The notes under the pieces: model-generated
The model's database searches: none
What the model was told of the DNA's origin: nothing
Seen by the model: the letters and a program-made list of their open reading frames with translations, nothing else
Translations under genes and position numbers: made by a program
Shown here: positions 46,607 to 56,532 of the stretch, one piece after another
How the letters are laid out: each line of letters begins with the position of its first letter
Numbering within the stretch: position 1 is the first letter of the stretch
NCBI GenBank assembly: GCA_934045905.1
Contig: OW203768.1
Coordinates: 35,183,060-35,247,059 of the forward strand
Direction: 5' to 3'
Length of the DNA: 64,000 bases
Source of the DNA: Leuctra nigra
Lineage: Eukaryota > Arthropoda > Insecta > Plecoptera > Leuctridae

Positions 46607-46777
46607 ATGGATCAACATTTGAATCCCCAGACACCTAATACATCCTACGGAACTGTTTGCTGTGTTCCTTTGTGCAAAAACAACACTAAATTTAGCCGTA
46701 ATATTTCCTTTTATCACTTTCCAATTGATGAGAAGTTGAAGGGAGATACGACGTATTCAGCGTACTTAAACAAATAA
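46607..46777 (+). CDS. THAP zinc-finger N-terminal fragment
   Basis: From the ATG at 46607 the 56-codon frame has VCCVPLCKNN then ISFYHFPIDEKLKG, the first half of a THAP domain (Cys-Cys of the C2CH finger and the FYHFP block). The expected second half (a conserved Trp, then Cys and His near the end) is absent; the frame diverges after KLKG and stops. It is therefore either a first exon with an unrecognised donor or a truncated copy. THAP domains bind DNA and occur in host regulators and in P-element-like transposases. The frame could start at 46559, but the 46607 ATG fits better with the domain. No relatives can be checked here. Confidence 0.5.
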   Translation: MDQHLNPQTPNTSYGTVCCVPLCKNNTKFSRNISFYHFPIDEKLKGDTTYSAYLNK

Positions 46778-46986
46778 ACTAAATTTCAATTGAAGATTAT
46801 GTATATTCAAATACAATATTTAATGAAATATGTATTTAAACATTCTCGATGGAATTTTGCACCGGGAAAAGATTCCCCTCACATCTCTATTCTCTAATCA
46901 TAGGAATAGGATCGGTGCAAGTAAACACAAGTATTGGGCCTATGTATGTTGGTATATTGTAGATATATTGTACAAGGTATATTGTA

Positions 46987-48297
46987 CCCCATAAAAAACA
47001 CTCCGTGTAAAAATACCAGCCAAGTCTCTTCAACTATAAAAAAATAGAAGAAATATAAAAAATCAGCACTGAAAAGTAGTGATATCAAAAAATGGGCAAA
47101 GTCAAAACTAAATTTTAAAAACCAAAATATACTTGGCGCATCGTGTATATAAATAGTATAGAAGTATATATGCCAAAAATCAAATGTACCTATAAATAAT
47201 TTACCTATAATACTCTTAAAAACGATGCGCCAAGTATATTTTGGTTTTTAAAATTAAGTTTTGACTTGGCCCATTTTTTGATATCACTACTTTTCAGTGC
47301 TGATTTTTTATATTTCTTCTATTTTTTTATAGTTGAAGAGACTTGGCTGGTATTTTTACACGGAGTGTTTTTTATGGGGATATCACAACTTTTTTTAGTT
47401 CATTTAAACAACTTGTAACACATATCGAAGCGACAAAGACAAATTCCTTTAAAAAAATAAGCCATTTCCAATTTGGTTACTAAGAAAAGTTGCGTTTGGT
47501 ACCAAAATATGCTTAAAGTGATATTCCATGAAGAAAAGTGAAAGATTCGTTCCAATCGGTCCAGCCGTTTTCGAGATATAGCATCACTTCCGGTTAGCAA
47601 AATGGCGGCTGAAATCACTGCCACCTAGAATGTATTTATATAAATGTTTTGTATAAGTATAAGCCTTCTGAATATGTAGTTATTGCAGTAAGAGGTGATT
47701 CAAGTCTGATTCCTCATGTTATAACGTCATTTCCGGTTTCGGTAATAGTACATTTATTTTTTGACTATTGGTATTTCATAAAGATGACCATCTGAATCAT
47801 TTGGAGCTGGTTTCATTCCGATCGGTCTAGCCGTTTTCAAGATATGACGTCACTTCCGGTTTCAAAATGGCGGTTTTCTGTTGGTTTTATAAAAAGGCAC
47901 CTCAGACGCCAAAAGTGCACATGTGATAAAAATTTCAGATCGATCGGTTTAGCCGTTTAGGCTGTGGCGGTGATTGCGGTGTTTCGTGATATCTGAATCA
48001 GATACCTTTTAAAAGTGATGTAATTTCACTGTTTTCACGGCCCTCTAGCTCGCAAAAGGCATAACCTGTTGTTTTCAAATTTGGTATATGGGTAGGGGTG
48101 GGCCATAGCTCGAAATTAAGATATTTCGCAACAATGTGAGATTTCCCAATTTTGAGATCCAGTAGGCCGAAAATGCCATGTTGTTGCTTACAGTAAAAGT
48201 GTTTGGTTTGCTCCTCAGTTAATTAGGCATTTACGGTATGTTGAGTGACTGTGAGTGTATAGTACGACTTGGCTGGGTGGAGCGACCGCTCCACTAG
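46987..48297 (+). mobile_element. C/B composite element, full length, short form, second copy
   Basis: Same layout as 42749-44071: CCCCATAAAA start, B palindrome to about 47377, C module with accggaagtgacgtcat words in reverse (near 47730 and 47848), end hairpin and CTAG at 48297 followed by AT. The triplet slot holds no microsatellite here ('gatatctgaatcagatacc'). An LTR element is inserted 13 bp beyond its end. Confidence 0.85.
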
Positions 48298-48310
48298 ATA
48301 GAATAATAAT

Positions 48311-48549
48311 TGTAGTGTGAACTAAGCTATGATCTATGATTCTTGTGCATAGTGTATTTAGTGCTACTAGGTTGGTAGTCTAGAGACTGAAGTGACGTCT
48401 GGGTTGGAGGCTTTGGATCTGGTGAGTGAGAAGAGTGCTGGCTTTTGTAAGAGTAACAAGTGTATCTTTACATTAAATAAATAGTATTCAAATACATCCG
48501 ATGTCCATGTTATTCATGTAAGAGTCTTATTTATACAAGAAACACCACG
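48311..48549 (+). repeat. 5' LTR
   Basis: TGTAGTGTGAAC start; ends CACCACG where the 3' LTR has CACCACA. Contains 'tgacgtctgggttgg' and an AT-rich promoter-like 'taaataaatag'. Preceded by ATAAT. Confidence 0.9.
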
Positions 48550-48573
48550 TGGTGACAGCGGTGGTTACATATA

Positions 48574-50040
48574 ATGCCAGAAAAGAAGAAACAAGAACCC
48601 AAAGAAGATCAGACTCCAAAGGGGGCGGAAACCAAAATGGCCGACCAAGAAACTTCGTCGGGCGTGAACAAGCATGGAAACTATAATGTGCCGGCACATA
48701 AAGAATTTAATTTTAGGCAACCTTCTGAGTGGATCAAGTGGATTAAGCGTTATGAACGATTTCGAAGAGCATCTGGAGTACACACACAAGCGTCAGAAGA
48801 CCAAGTGGGACACCTCATTTATACAATGGGGGAAGATGCAGAAGATTTACTGGTAGCGTTTCGCTTGACACAAGAACTGGAAAGTTGTTATGCCACAGTG
48901 AGAGATAAATTTGAGAGCCACTTTATTAAAGGGAAGAATGTGATATACGAACGGGCGAAATTCCATAAGCGCAATCAGCTAGAGGGAGAGTCAGCCGACG
49001 AGTTCATCACTTCGCTCTACAGTTTGATCAAAAGCTGTGAGTATGGTGCATTACAAGATGAAATTCTGCGAGACAGAATTGTCATTGGTATAAAAGATGA
49101 CACATTGTCAGAGCAATTACAAGGTGATGCAGATCTCACCCTGGAAGTGTGCATAACGAAAGTCCGTGGTCGTGAAATCTTGAAAAATCAGCAACGAGAG
49201 ATAAGACCTAATTCGTCGGCTGTTGAAGAAGTTAAATATCCACCGAAGAAGTGGGGAAATCGCCCGATGAAGAAACGTTCATCAGCTGCATCCACGTCTG
49301 GGGAAAATCTGAAGACATCTTCTTGTCGCAGATGTGGCAAAACTCCGAATTATCAAGTAAGTGAGTGCCCTGCTAAAAAGGCAGAGTGCGGGAAATGTCA
49401 TTTAATTGGACATTACCGTGCATGCTGTCGTACGAAGAAAGTTTCGGAAGTTTCTGACTCGGAGGCAGAAACCGATGACCTTCAAATCAGTGTAGTGTCA
49501 GATGAGGGAAAAGAACCTTGGTTCGTCGAACTTAAATGCAATGCAACCAAGATACGCTTCAAGATTGACAGCGGTGCTGACGTAACCGTAATCAGCACGG
49601 ACCAGTTCCGAACAATTGGAACGAAATTGCAGCCGACGAAGAAACGACTGTACGGGCCAGGACAGATACTACTGGACACGGCAGGACAATTTGAAGCCAC
49701 ACTGAAAATTTCAAAAGGATGCAGTGTGAAACAAACTGTTTTTGTCGTCAACAAGTTGAAGAACGCTTTTCTTGGCCGACCAGCATTAGTTGCATTGAAA
49801 CTGATAGACCCAGCTGACATACGAGCTAGGATTCACGTCGACGCGGTGCAAGATGAAGTGTTGGTTAGCAAGATAAAGGAACGTTTCCCAAGACTTTTCC
49901 GAAGATTAGGGAAGCTACCAGAACCCAACAAGATTCGACTGAGGAAGATGCAAAACCCTTTGCGATTTCGACATCTCGACGTGTGGCAATCCCGCTTCGA
50001 CCGCTTGTCAAGAAGGAACTTCAGCGAATGGAAGAGATGA
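48574..50040 (+). CDS. gag-pro: Gag and protease of the LTR retrotransposon
   Basis: A 488-codon frame opens 25 bases after the 5' LTR. Residues about 45-220 form the capsid-like gag region. Two zinc knuckles follow: C251-C254-N259-C265, where the usual His is Asn, and an intact C272-C275-H280-C285. An aspartic protease active site DSGA is at 332-335. Gag packages the RNA and builds the particle; the protease matures it. The normal peptide leading from protease into RT is lost at about 49942, where the frame shifts by one base and runs to a stop at 50038-50040. Domain order and motifs place it in the Ty3/gypsy group (Mag- or K02A2.6-like is a guess). The Asn in the first knuckle may weaken RNA binding. 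Confidence 0.9.
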   Translation: MPEKKKQEPKEDQTPKGAETKMADQETSSGVNKHGNYNVPAHKEFNFRQPSEWIKWIKRYERFRRASGVHTQASEDQVGHLIYTMGEDAEDLLVAFRLTQELESCYATVRDKFESHFIKGKNVIYERAKFHKRNQLEGESADEFITSLYSLIKSCEYGALQDEILRDRIVIGIKDDTLSEQLQGDADLTLEVCITKVRGREILKNQQREIRPNSSAVEEVKYPPKKWGNRPMKKRSSAASTSGENLKTSSCRRCGKTPNYQVSECPAKKAECGKCHLIGHYRACCRTKKVSEVSDSEAETDDLQISVVSDEGKEPWFVELKCNATKIRFKIDSGADVTVISTDQFRTIGTKLQPTKKRLYGPGQILLDTAGQFEATLKISKGCSVKQTVFVVNKLKNAFLGRPALVALKLIDPADIRARIHVDAVQDEVLVSKIKERFPRLFRRLGKLPEPNKIRLRKMQNPLRFRHLDVWQSRFDRLSRRNFSEWKR

Positions 50041-52604
50041 GAGTAATTTCAAGAATCGAAGAGCCCACTCCATGGTGTGCTCCCATGGTGGTGGTCCCCA
50101 AGAACGACAAATCTGTTAGAATTTGTGTCGACCTCACTCAACTGAACATGAGCGTACTACGCGAGCGACATATGTTGCCAGCTGTTGATGAGGCCCTAGC
50201 ACAATTGGGGAACGCATGCATTTTCAGTAAATTGGATGCGAACAGCGGTTTTTGGCAGATCGATCTTGATCCAACTTCAAGGAAGCTGACGACATTCATC
50301 ACACCCTTTGGAAGATATTGCTTCAATCGCCTTCCATTCGGGATTTCCAGTGCACCTGAAGTGTTCCAATTAAGAATGTCGCAGGCATTAGATGGGCTCG
50401 AAGGAGTGGTGTGCCTAGCGGATGATATTCTAATATTTGGGAAATGTCAAGAAGAGCACGACAAGAACTTGAGTCAGGTTCTGAGCAAACTTGAGAAGGT
50501 TGGTATAACACTAAATTTACCTAAGTGTGCTTTCAGTGTTGAGGAGATCAAATTCCTGGGTCACAAGCTAGGAAGCGATGGAATCAGCCTGGATCCTGAG
50601 AAGATACGAGCGATCACCGAGATGCAGCAGCCTAGAAACACGACGGAGGTGAGGAGACTTCTAGGACTCGCAAACCAGGTACTGAAATTTATGCCAGATC
50701 TTGCCGAGATGACTAAACCTATCAGGGATTTGCTACGAAAAGACCAAGAATTTGTCTGGGATGTTCAACAGAAAGAAGCATTTGAAACAATCAAGCGTAA
50801 ACTTACTACAACCCCTACTCTAGTATTCTATGATGTGAATAAGAAGGTCAGAGTAACAGCTGATGCTTCGGCCTATGGAATCGGAGCAGTTCTTGAACAA
50901 GAAGTAGAGAAAGATACGAGGCGACCTGTAGCTTATGCATCACGTTCATTGACAGACACAGAAACTAGGTACGCTCAGATAGAAAAGGAGGGATTAGCGA
51001 TTACATGGTCTTGCGAAAGATTTGAACAATATCTCTTGGGAAGAACATTCCACATTCACACTGACCACCTTCCACTTATGTCTATTTTTGGGTCAAAAGC
51101 TTTAGCTGATCTGACTCCAAGACTACAGCGACTGAGGATACGTATGATGAGATATAACTACACAATCTCCCATGTCCCAGGAAAGCAGCTGTACACAGCC
51201 GATGCACTGTCAAGAGCGCCTGCAGGAGGATCATTCAAGACTGACAAGAAACTGGAAGAAGAAATGCAAGGATTCGTCGACCAGGTTGTCAAGAGTTGGA
51301 AGAGTTCGGCATCCGACAAGCGTCTAGTGGAGATCCAGCAGAAACAGCAAGCTGACGTAGTGCTAGGTAAGGCTATTCAATATGTCCAGAATGGATGGCC
51401 TGTGAAGGAAAAAGTAGAATCAGAGCTATTACCTTATTACAAAGTTCGAGGGGATCTTGCTATGGCAGGTGATATTCTCGTGTATGGAGACAGACTTGTA
51501 ATTCCTGTATGCATGAGAAGCGAGATGTTGGGCAAAATCCATACGGGACACCTGGGCATAAACAAGTGTAAGGAAAGGGCAAAGGCAGTTCTTTGGTGGC
51601 CGTTGATGTCTCAACATATCCGAGAGAAAGTAGAAAATTGCCGTAAATGTTTGGAGAATCGCGAAAACCATGCAGAACCCTTGATAACAACAAAATTTCC
51701 AGACCGACCTTGGCAAAAGGTGGGCTTGGATTTATGTCAAATTGGGGTGGACACATACCTCATCATAGTAGACTATTTTTCAAGATTTCCTGAAGCAATC
51801 AAGGTTACTGACACCTCTTCATCAAGCATAATTACAGAAGTGAAGAAATGTTTCGTTAGGTGGGGTATTCCTGATGATGTAGTGTCGGACAATGGACCTC
51901 AGTTCAGTTCTTTCGAATTTTCGAAATTTGCTAAGGAATACAACTTCCAGCATAGAACGAGTAGCCCGAAGTATCCGCAAAGCAATGGACTAGCTGAGCG
52001 GACAGTCAAGACAGTAAAGAACATCTTGAAGAAATCGGAAGATATCTTTCTGGGACTTCTATCCTACCGAGCTACACCCTTAGAAAATGGTTACAGTCCG
52101 GCTCAATTGCTGATGGGAAGGAATCTGCGAACAACCCTACCAATTCACCCGAAGCTGTTGCAGCCTACACTGATCGATTGGGCCAAGGTGAGGGAGAAAG
52201 AGGAAGAAGGTAAAGAAAGGCAGAAGAAGAACTTTGATGATCGTCACCGAACGTCAACGTTGTCAACATTGCCTATGGGTACACCCGTTTGGATAACTAG
52301 TATGGCACGATATGGTCGCGTGACAGATCAGTTTGCTACTTCACCTAGATCTTATCAGGTGGAAACGGATCGGGGAACCGTCAGACGTAATCGGAAACAT
52401 CTTATCCCTGTTTCTGACGTCTCTCGAGACCAGCAGCAGAATCAAGCATCACCGGAGAAAAGTAACGTAGATCGAGACTCTCGTCGAGTAGAAGCACAGT
52501 CACCGAGACCGATTCAAGAAACCGTACCGGATCCCACTGAGAAGCCGGGGTATATTACAAGATCGGGGCGATGTGTTCAGCCGAAGCAGAAGTTAGATCT
52601 ATAA
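49944..52604 (+). CDS. pol: Pol of the LTR retrotransposon: RT, RNase H, integrase
   Basis: Open in a frame -1 relative to gag; a GTG at 49983 is numbered as residue 1 and no ATG start is expected. RT motifs: WCAPMVVVPK near 31, and the catalytic LADD at 145-148. RNase H has Asp294 (TADAS) and Glu336. Integrase has the HHCC zinc finger (HTGHLGINKCK...CRKC) and the DD35E triad Asp583, Asp636, Glu672, followed by a C-terminal part ending TRSGRCVQPKQKLDL. All catalytic residues are present. In this group pol is normally continuous with the protease; I see no slippery heptamer at the join, so the shift near 49942 looks like a one-base deletion that kills this copy rather than programmed frameshifting. 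Confidence 0.92.
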   Translation, partial: EDAKPFAISTSRRVAIPLRPLVKKELQRMEEMRVISRIEEPTPWCAPMVVVPKNDKSVRICVDLTQLNMSVLRERHMLPAVDEALAQLGNACIFSKLDANSGFWQIDLDPTSRKLTTFITPFGRYCFNRLPFGISSAPEVFQLRMSQALDGLEGVVCLADDILIFGKCQEEHDKNLSQVLSKLEKVGITLNLPKCAFSVEEIKFLGHKLGSDGISLDPEKIRAITEMQQPRNTTEVRRLLGLANQVLKFMPDLAEMTKPIRDLLRKDQEFVWDVQQKEAFETIKRKLTTTPTLVFYDVNKKVRVTADASAYGIGAVLEQEVEKDTRRPVAYASRSLTDTETRYAQIEKEGLAITWSCERFEQYLLGRTFHIHTDHLPLMSIFGSKALADLTPRLQRLRIRMMRYNYTISHVPGKQLYTADALSRAPAGGSFKTDKKLEEEMQGFVDQVVKSWKSSASDKRLVEIQQKQQADVVLGKAIQYVQNGWPVKEKVESELLPYYKVRGDLAMAGDILVYGDRLVIPVCMRSEMLGKIHTGHLGINKCKERAKAVLWWPLMSQHIREKVENCRKCLENRENHAEPLITTKFPDRPWQKVGLDLCQIGVDTYLIIVDYFSRFPEAIKVTDTSSSSIITEVKKCFVRWGIPDDVVSDNGPQFSSFEFSKFAKEYNFQHRTSSPKYPQSNGLAERTVKTVKNILKKSEDIFLGLLSYRATPLENGYSPAQLLMGRNLRTTLPIHPKLLQPTLIDWAKVREKEEEGKERQKKNFDDRHRTSTLSTLPMGTPVWITSMARYGRVTDQFATSPRSYQVETDRGTVRRNRKHLIPVSDVSRDQQQNQASPEKSNVDRDSRRVEAQSPRPIQETVPDPTEKPGYITRSGRCVQPKQKLDL

Positions 52605-52737
52605 GTAATAATGCTGTAAACATATGTTTTTGTGTGTATTAAGAATTGCAATCAGTTATTCAAAGTCAATTTTGTAGACATAGATTCATTTGTTTAATCA
52701 GACCATTGAAAATAATGTAATCATTGTTAGCCTCTTT

Positions 52738-52751
52738 CAGGGAAAGGGGGA
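52738..52751 (+). other. Polypurine tract
   Basis: agggaaagggggA directly before the 3' LTR, the plus-strand primer site expected of LTR elements. Confidence 0.85.
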
Positions 52752-52989
52752 TGTAGTGTGAACTAAGCGTTGATCTATGATTCTTGTGCATAGTGTATTT
52801 AGTGCTACTAGGTTGGTAGTCTAGAGACTGAAGTGACGTCTGGGTTGGAGGCTTTGGATGTTGTGAGAAGAGTGCTGGCTTTTGTAAGAGTAACAAGTGT
52901 ATCTTTACAGTAAATAAATAGTATTCAAATACATCCGATGTCCATGTTATTTGTAATGTAAGAGTCTTATTTATACAAGTAACACCACA
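52752..52989 (+). repeat. 3' LTR
   Basis: 238 bp, TGTAGTG...CACCACA, followed by ATAAT. Nearly the same as the 5' LTR. Confidence 0.9.
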
Positions 52990-52994
52990 ATAAT

Positions 52995-53390
52995 CAGTTC
53001 ATTGTCCGTGAGTTGTCAGAACTATTGTAACTATTCACTAAAGTATGTCACAAATAATATGTATTAGTAGTTAGTTCAACTAATTTGTAGAGAGAGAAAA
53101 CTTTTATTTAATAAACAAAACACTGTCATCAGACATGACTGCCACTAGGACACAGTATAGTAAAATAATAAATTAAAATTGAGAATAATAAATGACTAAT
53201 GGCTAATATTATAACTAATATTGATTATAAAGATGATTACGTAAAATGGAAATGGAGCCCTTTAATGATAAAATGCTAATCATTACTTCATTGCTAAGCA
53301 TTTTAATCATTAAAATGCTAATAATACTTGACTTCCATGAGTAATGACTTGCAATACAATTTTCACTTTCTCACTGCTTTCTCACTAGAT
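52995..53390. other. No recognised gene
   Basis: AT-rich spacer between the LTR element and the next C/B copy. Confidence 0.4.
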
Positions 53391-53674
53391 CTAGTGGAGC
53401 GGTCGCTCCACGCCAGCCAAGTCGTACGGCGCGCGCACACTCTCATTTAAAAAGGCTGGAGCAACCCACTTTTACTGTAAGCATCAAAGTGGCATTTTCG
53501 GCCTACTGGATCTTAAAATTGGGAAATCTCACATTGTTGCGAAATATCTTAATTTCGAGCTATGGCCCACCCTACTACATATACCAAATTTGGGAACAAT
53601 AGGTTACGCCCTTTGCGAGCTATAGGGCAGTGAAAACAGTGTTTTAGGGCGGTTTTCATAATAATAATAATCTC

Positions 53675-53707
<33 letters not shown>

Positions 53708-55260
53708 CTCCTGGAATTCAAATCCGGTAACAAGGCCACAGCATAAACGGCTGAACCGATTGATCTCACATTTTTACCACGTGTGCACTTTTGGCGTCTG
53801 ATTTAACCTTCACCCCATGAATTTTTTGTGCCGCCATTTTGAAACCGGAAGTGACGTCATATCTCAACAACGGCTAAACTGATTGGAACGAAATTTGCGC
53901 CAAACGATTCAGACGGTCATCTATATGATTTATCAGTAGCAAAAGACTGAAAATTATGTTAACGAAACCGGAAATGACGTCATGAAATTTGAAATACATC
54001 GATTGGCATTTCGGCAACAAAGATTGATCCAATTATTTTGATATTTATGTAACGTATGTACTTTTGATATCTCATTTGAGTTGTTATAAAACCAACCGGA
54101 ATCCGCCATTTTGAAACCGGTAGTGACATCATATCTTAATAACGGCTAAATAGATTTGAACGAAACCAGCGCCAAACAATTTAGACGGTCAACTTTATGT
54201 ATTATCAACAATAATATTTGCAGTTTCTTATAGCAAAACCGGAAATGACGTCACACATTTGAAAAATCTCACAAATTTACACTTTGATACAATAAATACT
54301 ATTTGAGACAGCTTATAATAAGATGTTATCATGTGTTAATTAAAATTCAAGGGGTCAGAGATTTCAGCCGCCATTTTGAAACCGGAAGTAACGTCGTATC
54401 TCGAAAACTGGTAGACCGATCAGTACGAAACTAGCGCCAAATGATTCGGAAGGCCATCTTTATGTAATAGGAACAGTCAAACTAGAATGTTCTTATTTAT
54501 GAGCCCGGAAATGAAGTAATTCAAATTTAAAAATTATTGTATTCCCCATTCTATACAATGAATACATATTCAGAAAGCCTAAAATGATACACATTAATTG
54601 TAGATATATATTCTATGTGGCAGTACAGTAAGTTTAGCAGCCATTTTGAAAACCGATGTGTATGCCATATCTCGGAACTGGGTTGACCGATTGGAATGAA
54701 ACCTTTGCTATTCTTCACGAAAGACTATATATGAATATATAACAGATTTTCATTAGTAGTAACCAAATCGTAAATGGCGATTTTTTTTAAAGAATTTAGT
54801 AATTGTTCATTTCATATGTGTCACAAGTTGTAAGAATAAACTAAAAAAAGGAGTGATATCCCCATAAAAAACACTTCGTGTAAAAATACCAGCCAAGTCC
54901 CTTCAACTAAAAAAAAATATATGAAATCTTAAATTCTGCACTGAAAAGTATTGATATCAAAAAATTTGCCAAGTCAAAACTTTATTTGAAAATCAAAAAA
55001 TACTTGGCGCATCGATTTTTTTGAGAATTATAGGTATACTATATGTATATGTATATTTGATGTATATTTTATATCTGGCCTATACTTCTAAGCTATTTAT
55101 ATACACGATGCGCCAAGTATTTTTTGATTTTCAAATAAAGTTTTGACTTGGCAAATTTTTTGATATCAATACTTTTCAGTGCAGAATTTTTAGATTTCAT
55201 ATATTTTTTTTAGTTGAAGAGACTTGGCTGGTATTTTTACACGAAGTGTTTTTTATGGGG
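53391..55260 (-). mobile_element. C/B composite element, full length (1,870 bp)
   Basis: Left edge CTAGTGGAGCG-GT-CGCTCCAC (hairpin end), then the C module with at least five ETS/CRE-like words (near 53848, 53966, 54114, 54237, 54378), a TAG microsatellite (53676-53708), and the B palindrome (about 54867-55260) ending ATGGGG. Each C subunit pairs a 'gccattttgaaaccgg' block with the phrase 'ctaaa..gat(t)...aacgaaa'. This is the reference copy for the family. Non-coding. Confidence 0.88.
53676..53708. repeat. TAG/AGT microsatellite
   Basis: About 11 triplets, in the same slot of the C module as the CTT run at 38098 and the ATC run at 43751. Confidence 0.95.
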
Positions 55261-55623
55261 ATAGGTAATACCATGAGCACAGTTTTGCTTCTCAATACTT
55301 GACAAAACATGCAAGTCAATACGATGAGCAAGCGATTTTAAAACTGAAATAAATGAGAAATTAGTCGGTATCTTGCCCATCTTACTATAAAGAAATATGC
55401 GCAAACACGGTGTCAAGTAACACACAGTGATTAGAGCGATCTATTCATATGCTTTCCTATGATATAAGCATTTGAAACTTGACGTTCAGCCGCGTTCCGC
55501 ACATAACAACACACGCTATTTAGATGACCTTGTAGAGTCGACACACGGCGGACCCACAGTGCAAGCTCGCCAATCCAGATGGCGCGCAGGGTTTATAATG
55601 TTGTCTATTGACACTGTTTTTCA
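55261..55623. other. Spacer before the hAT transposon
   Basis: No recognisable gene; short frames only. Confidence 0.4.
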
Positions 55624-55944
55624 ATGCTATGCAGGGACGGCGCCAGGGGTGGGCGCGGGTGGGCGCGCGCCCACCCAAAAAAGTCTCCTGCCCACCCTCT
55701 GCCCACCCAAAAATTATTAGGGTATAATTATAAATAAATATTTTAATTTTTAATAATAAGAGTAAATTATTAAATAGTATGGTACATTTGACAATTGCGT
55801 TGCATGAAACTGCTCATGCTCTGTGCTTTGCTTACTCAGATAGAATCTAGTGTTCTTAGGTTTCTTGTTTGTGTTTCTAGCTGAGGTTTCATTTTCATTC
55901 AGACGTGCATTAACTGGCTAGAGAGGGTATTTATGTACGCAATG

Positions 55945-56446
55945 CAGTGGCGGTTTGTGGGTTTGAAATGTGGGGAGGCAGAAAAATATTTTATAAATAC
56001 GTTTTATATATTAAACGTAATTATAAAATACTACAGTAAACGCGCGGGCAGAGCGGCGCGGGCAGAAAGCTTCGTCGTTCGCTCGGAGCCTCTCGGGCAT
56101 GTTCGCCGCCTCCCTGACGTCATCATAGCTCTGCATGCGTCGCGCTTACCCCGCACTCCCGCGCTTGCCCCTCGCCTGTAGAAATCAGAGGCTACACGAG
56201 GCTGTAAGCAGCTCTGCCTCCCTTGCAGTCCTATTCAGCAGCGCGCGCACTCATTGTCGGGGATAGGCGTGGCGAATTAAACCAATCAGTCAAAGTAAAA
56301 TACTAATATTTATATAATTTAAAATTAAAATGATATACACAATTATATATGAAGTTAAGAGTTGTGAAATACGATGCAATCCCTTTCTTCTTCTCTAATA
56401 TTTAGGGAGGCACAGCCTCCCTTGCCTCATGCACAAACCGCCACTG
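55945..56446. mobile_element. hAT-type MITE nested in the hAT transposon, 502 bp
   Basis: Ends CAGTGGCGGTTTGTG and CACAAACCGCCACTG are exact inverted repeats, with ACGCAATG duplicated at 55937-55944 and 56447-56454. Inner sequence includes GC-rich 'cgcgcgggcagagcggcgcgg' style text and 'gggaggcacagcctccc'. Non-coding. Similar ends occur alone at 37326 and, less closely, at 37760. Confidence 0.95.
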
Positions 56447-56532
56447 ACGCAATGATGTCAGCAACTGCAAGACTATGCTCTGTCAGCATGCTTGTGAGCA
56501 GTATTGGTGAAGCCCAGTCAGTTGTGATAAAA

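Larger units (their letters stand above)
48311..52989 (+). mobile_element. Ty3/gypsy LTR retrotransposon, nearly intact
   Basis: LTRs of about 239 bp (48311-48549 and 52752-52989) start TGTAGTG and end CACCAC(A/G). ATAAT is duplicated on both sides (48306-48310 and 52990-52994). A primer site begins at 48550 (TGGTGAC, the first seven bases of which would pair with the 3' end of tRNA-Trp) and a polypurine tract precedes the 3' LTR. Order: gag, protease, RT, RNase H, integrase; no env frame. The LTRs differ by roughly six substitutions and two short indels by eye, so insertion is fairly recent. Confidence 0.95.

Noticed and set aside
52605..52737. env gene in the LTR retrotransposon
   Set aside because: Only about 130 bases separate the pol stop from the polypurine tract, with no room for an envelope frame.
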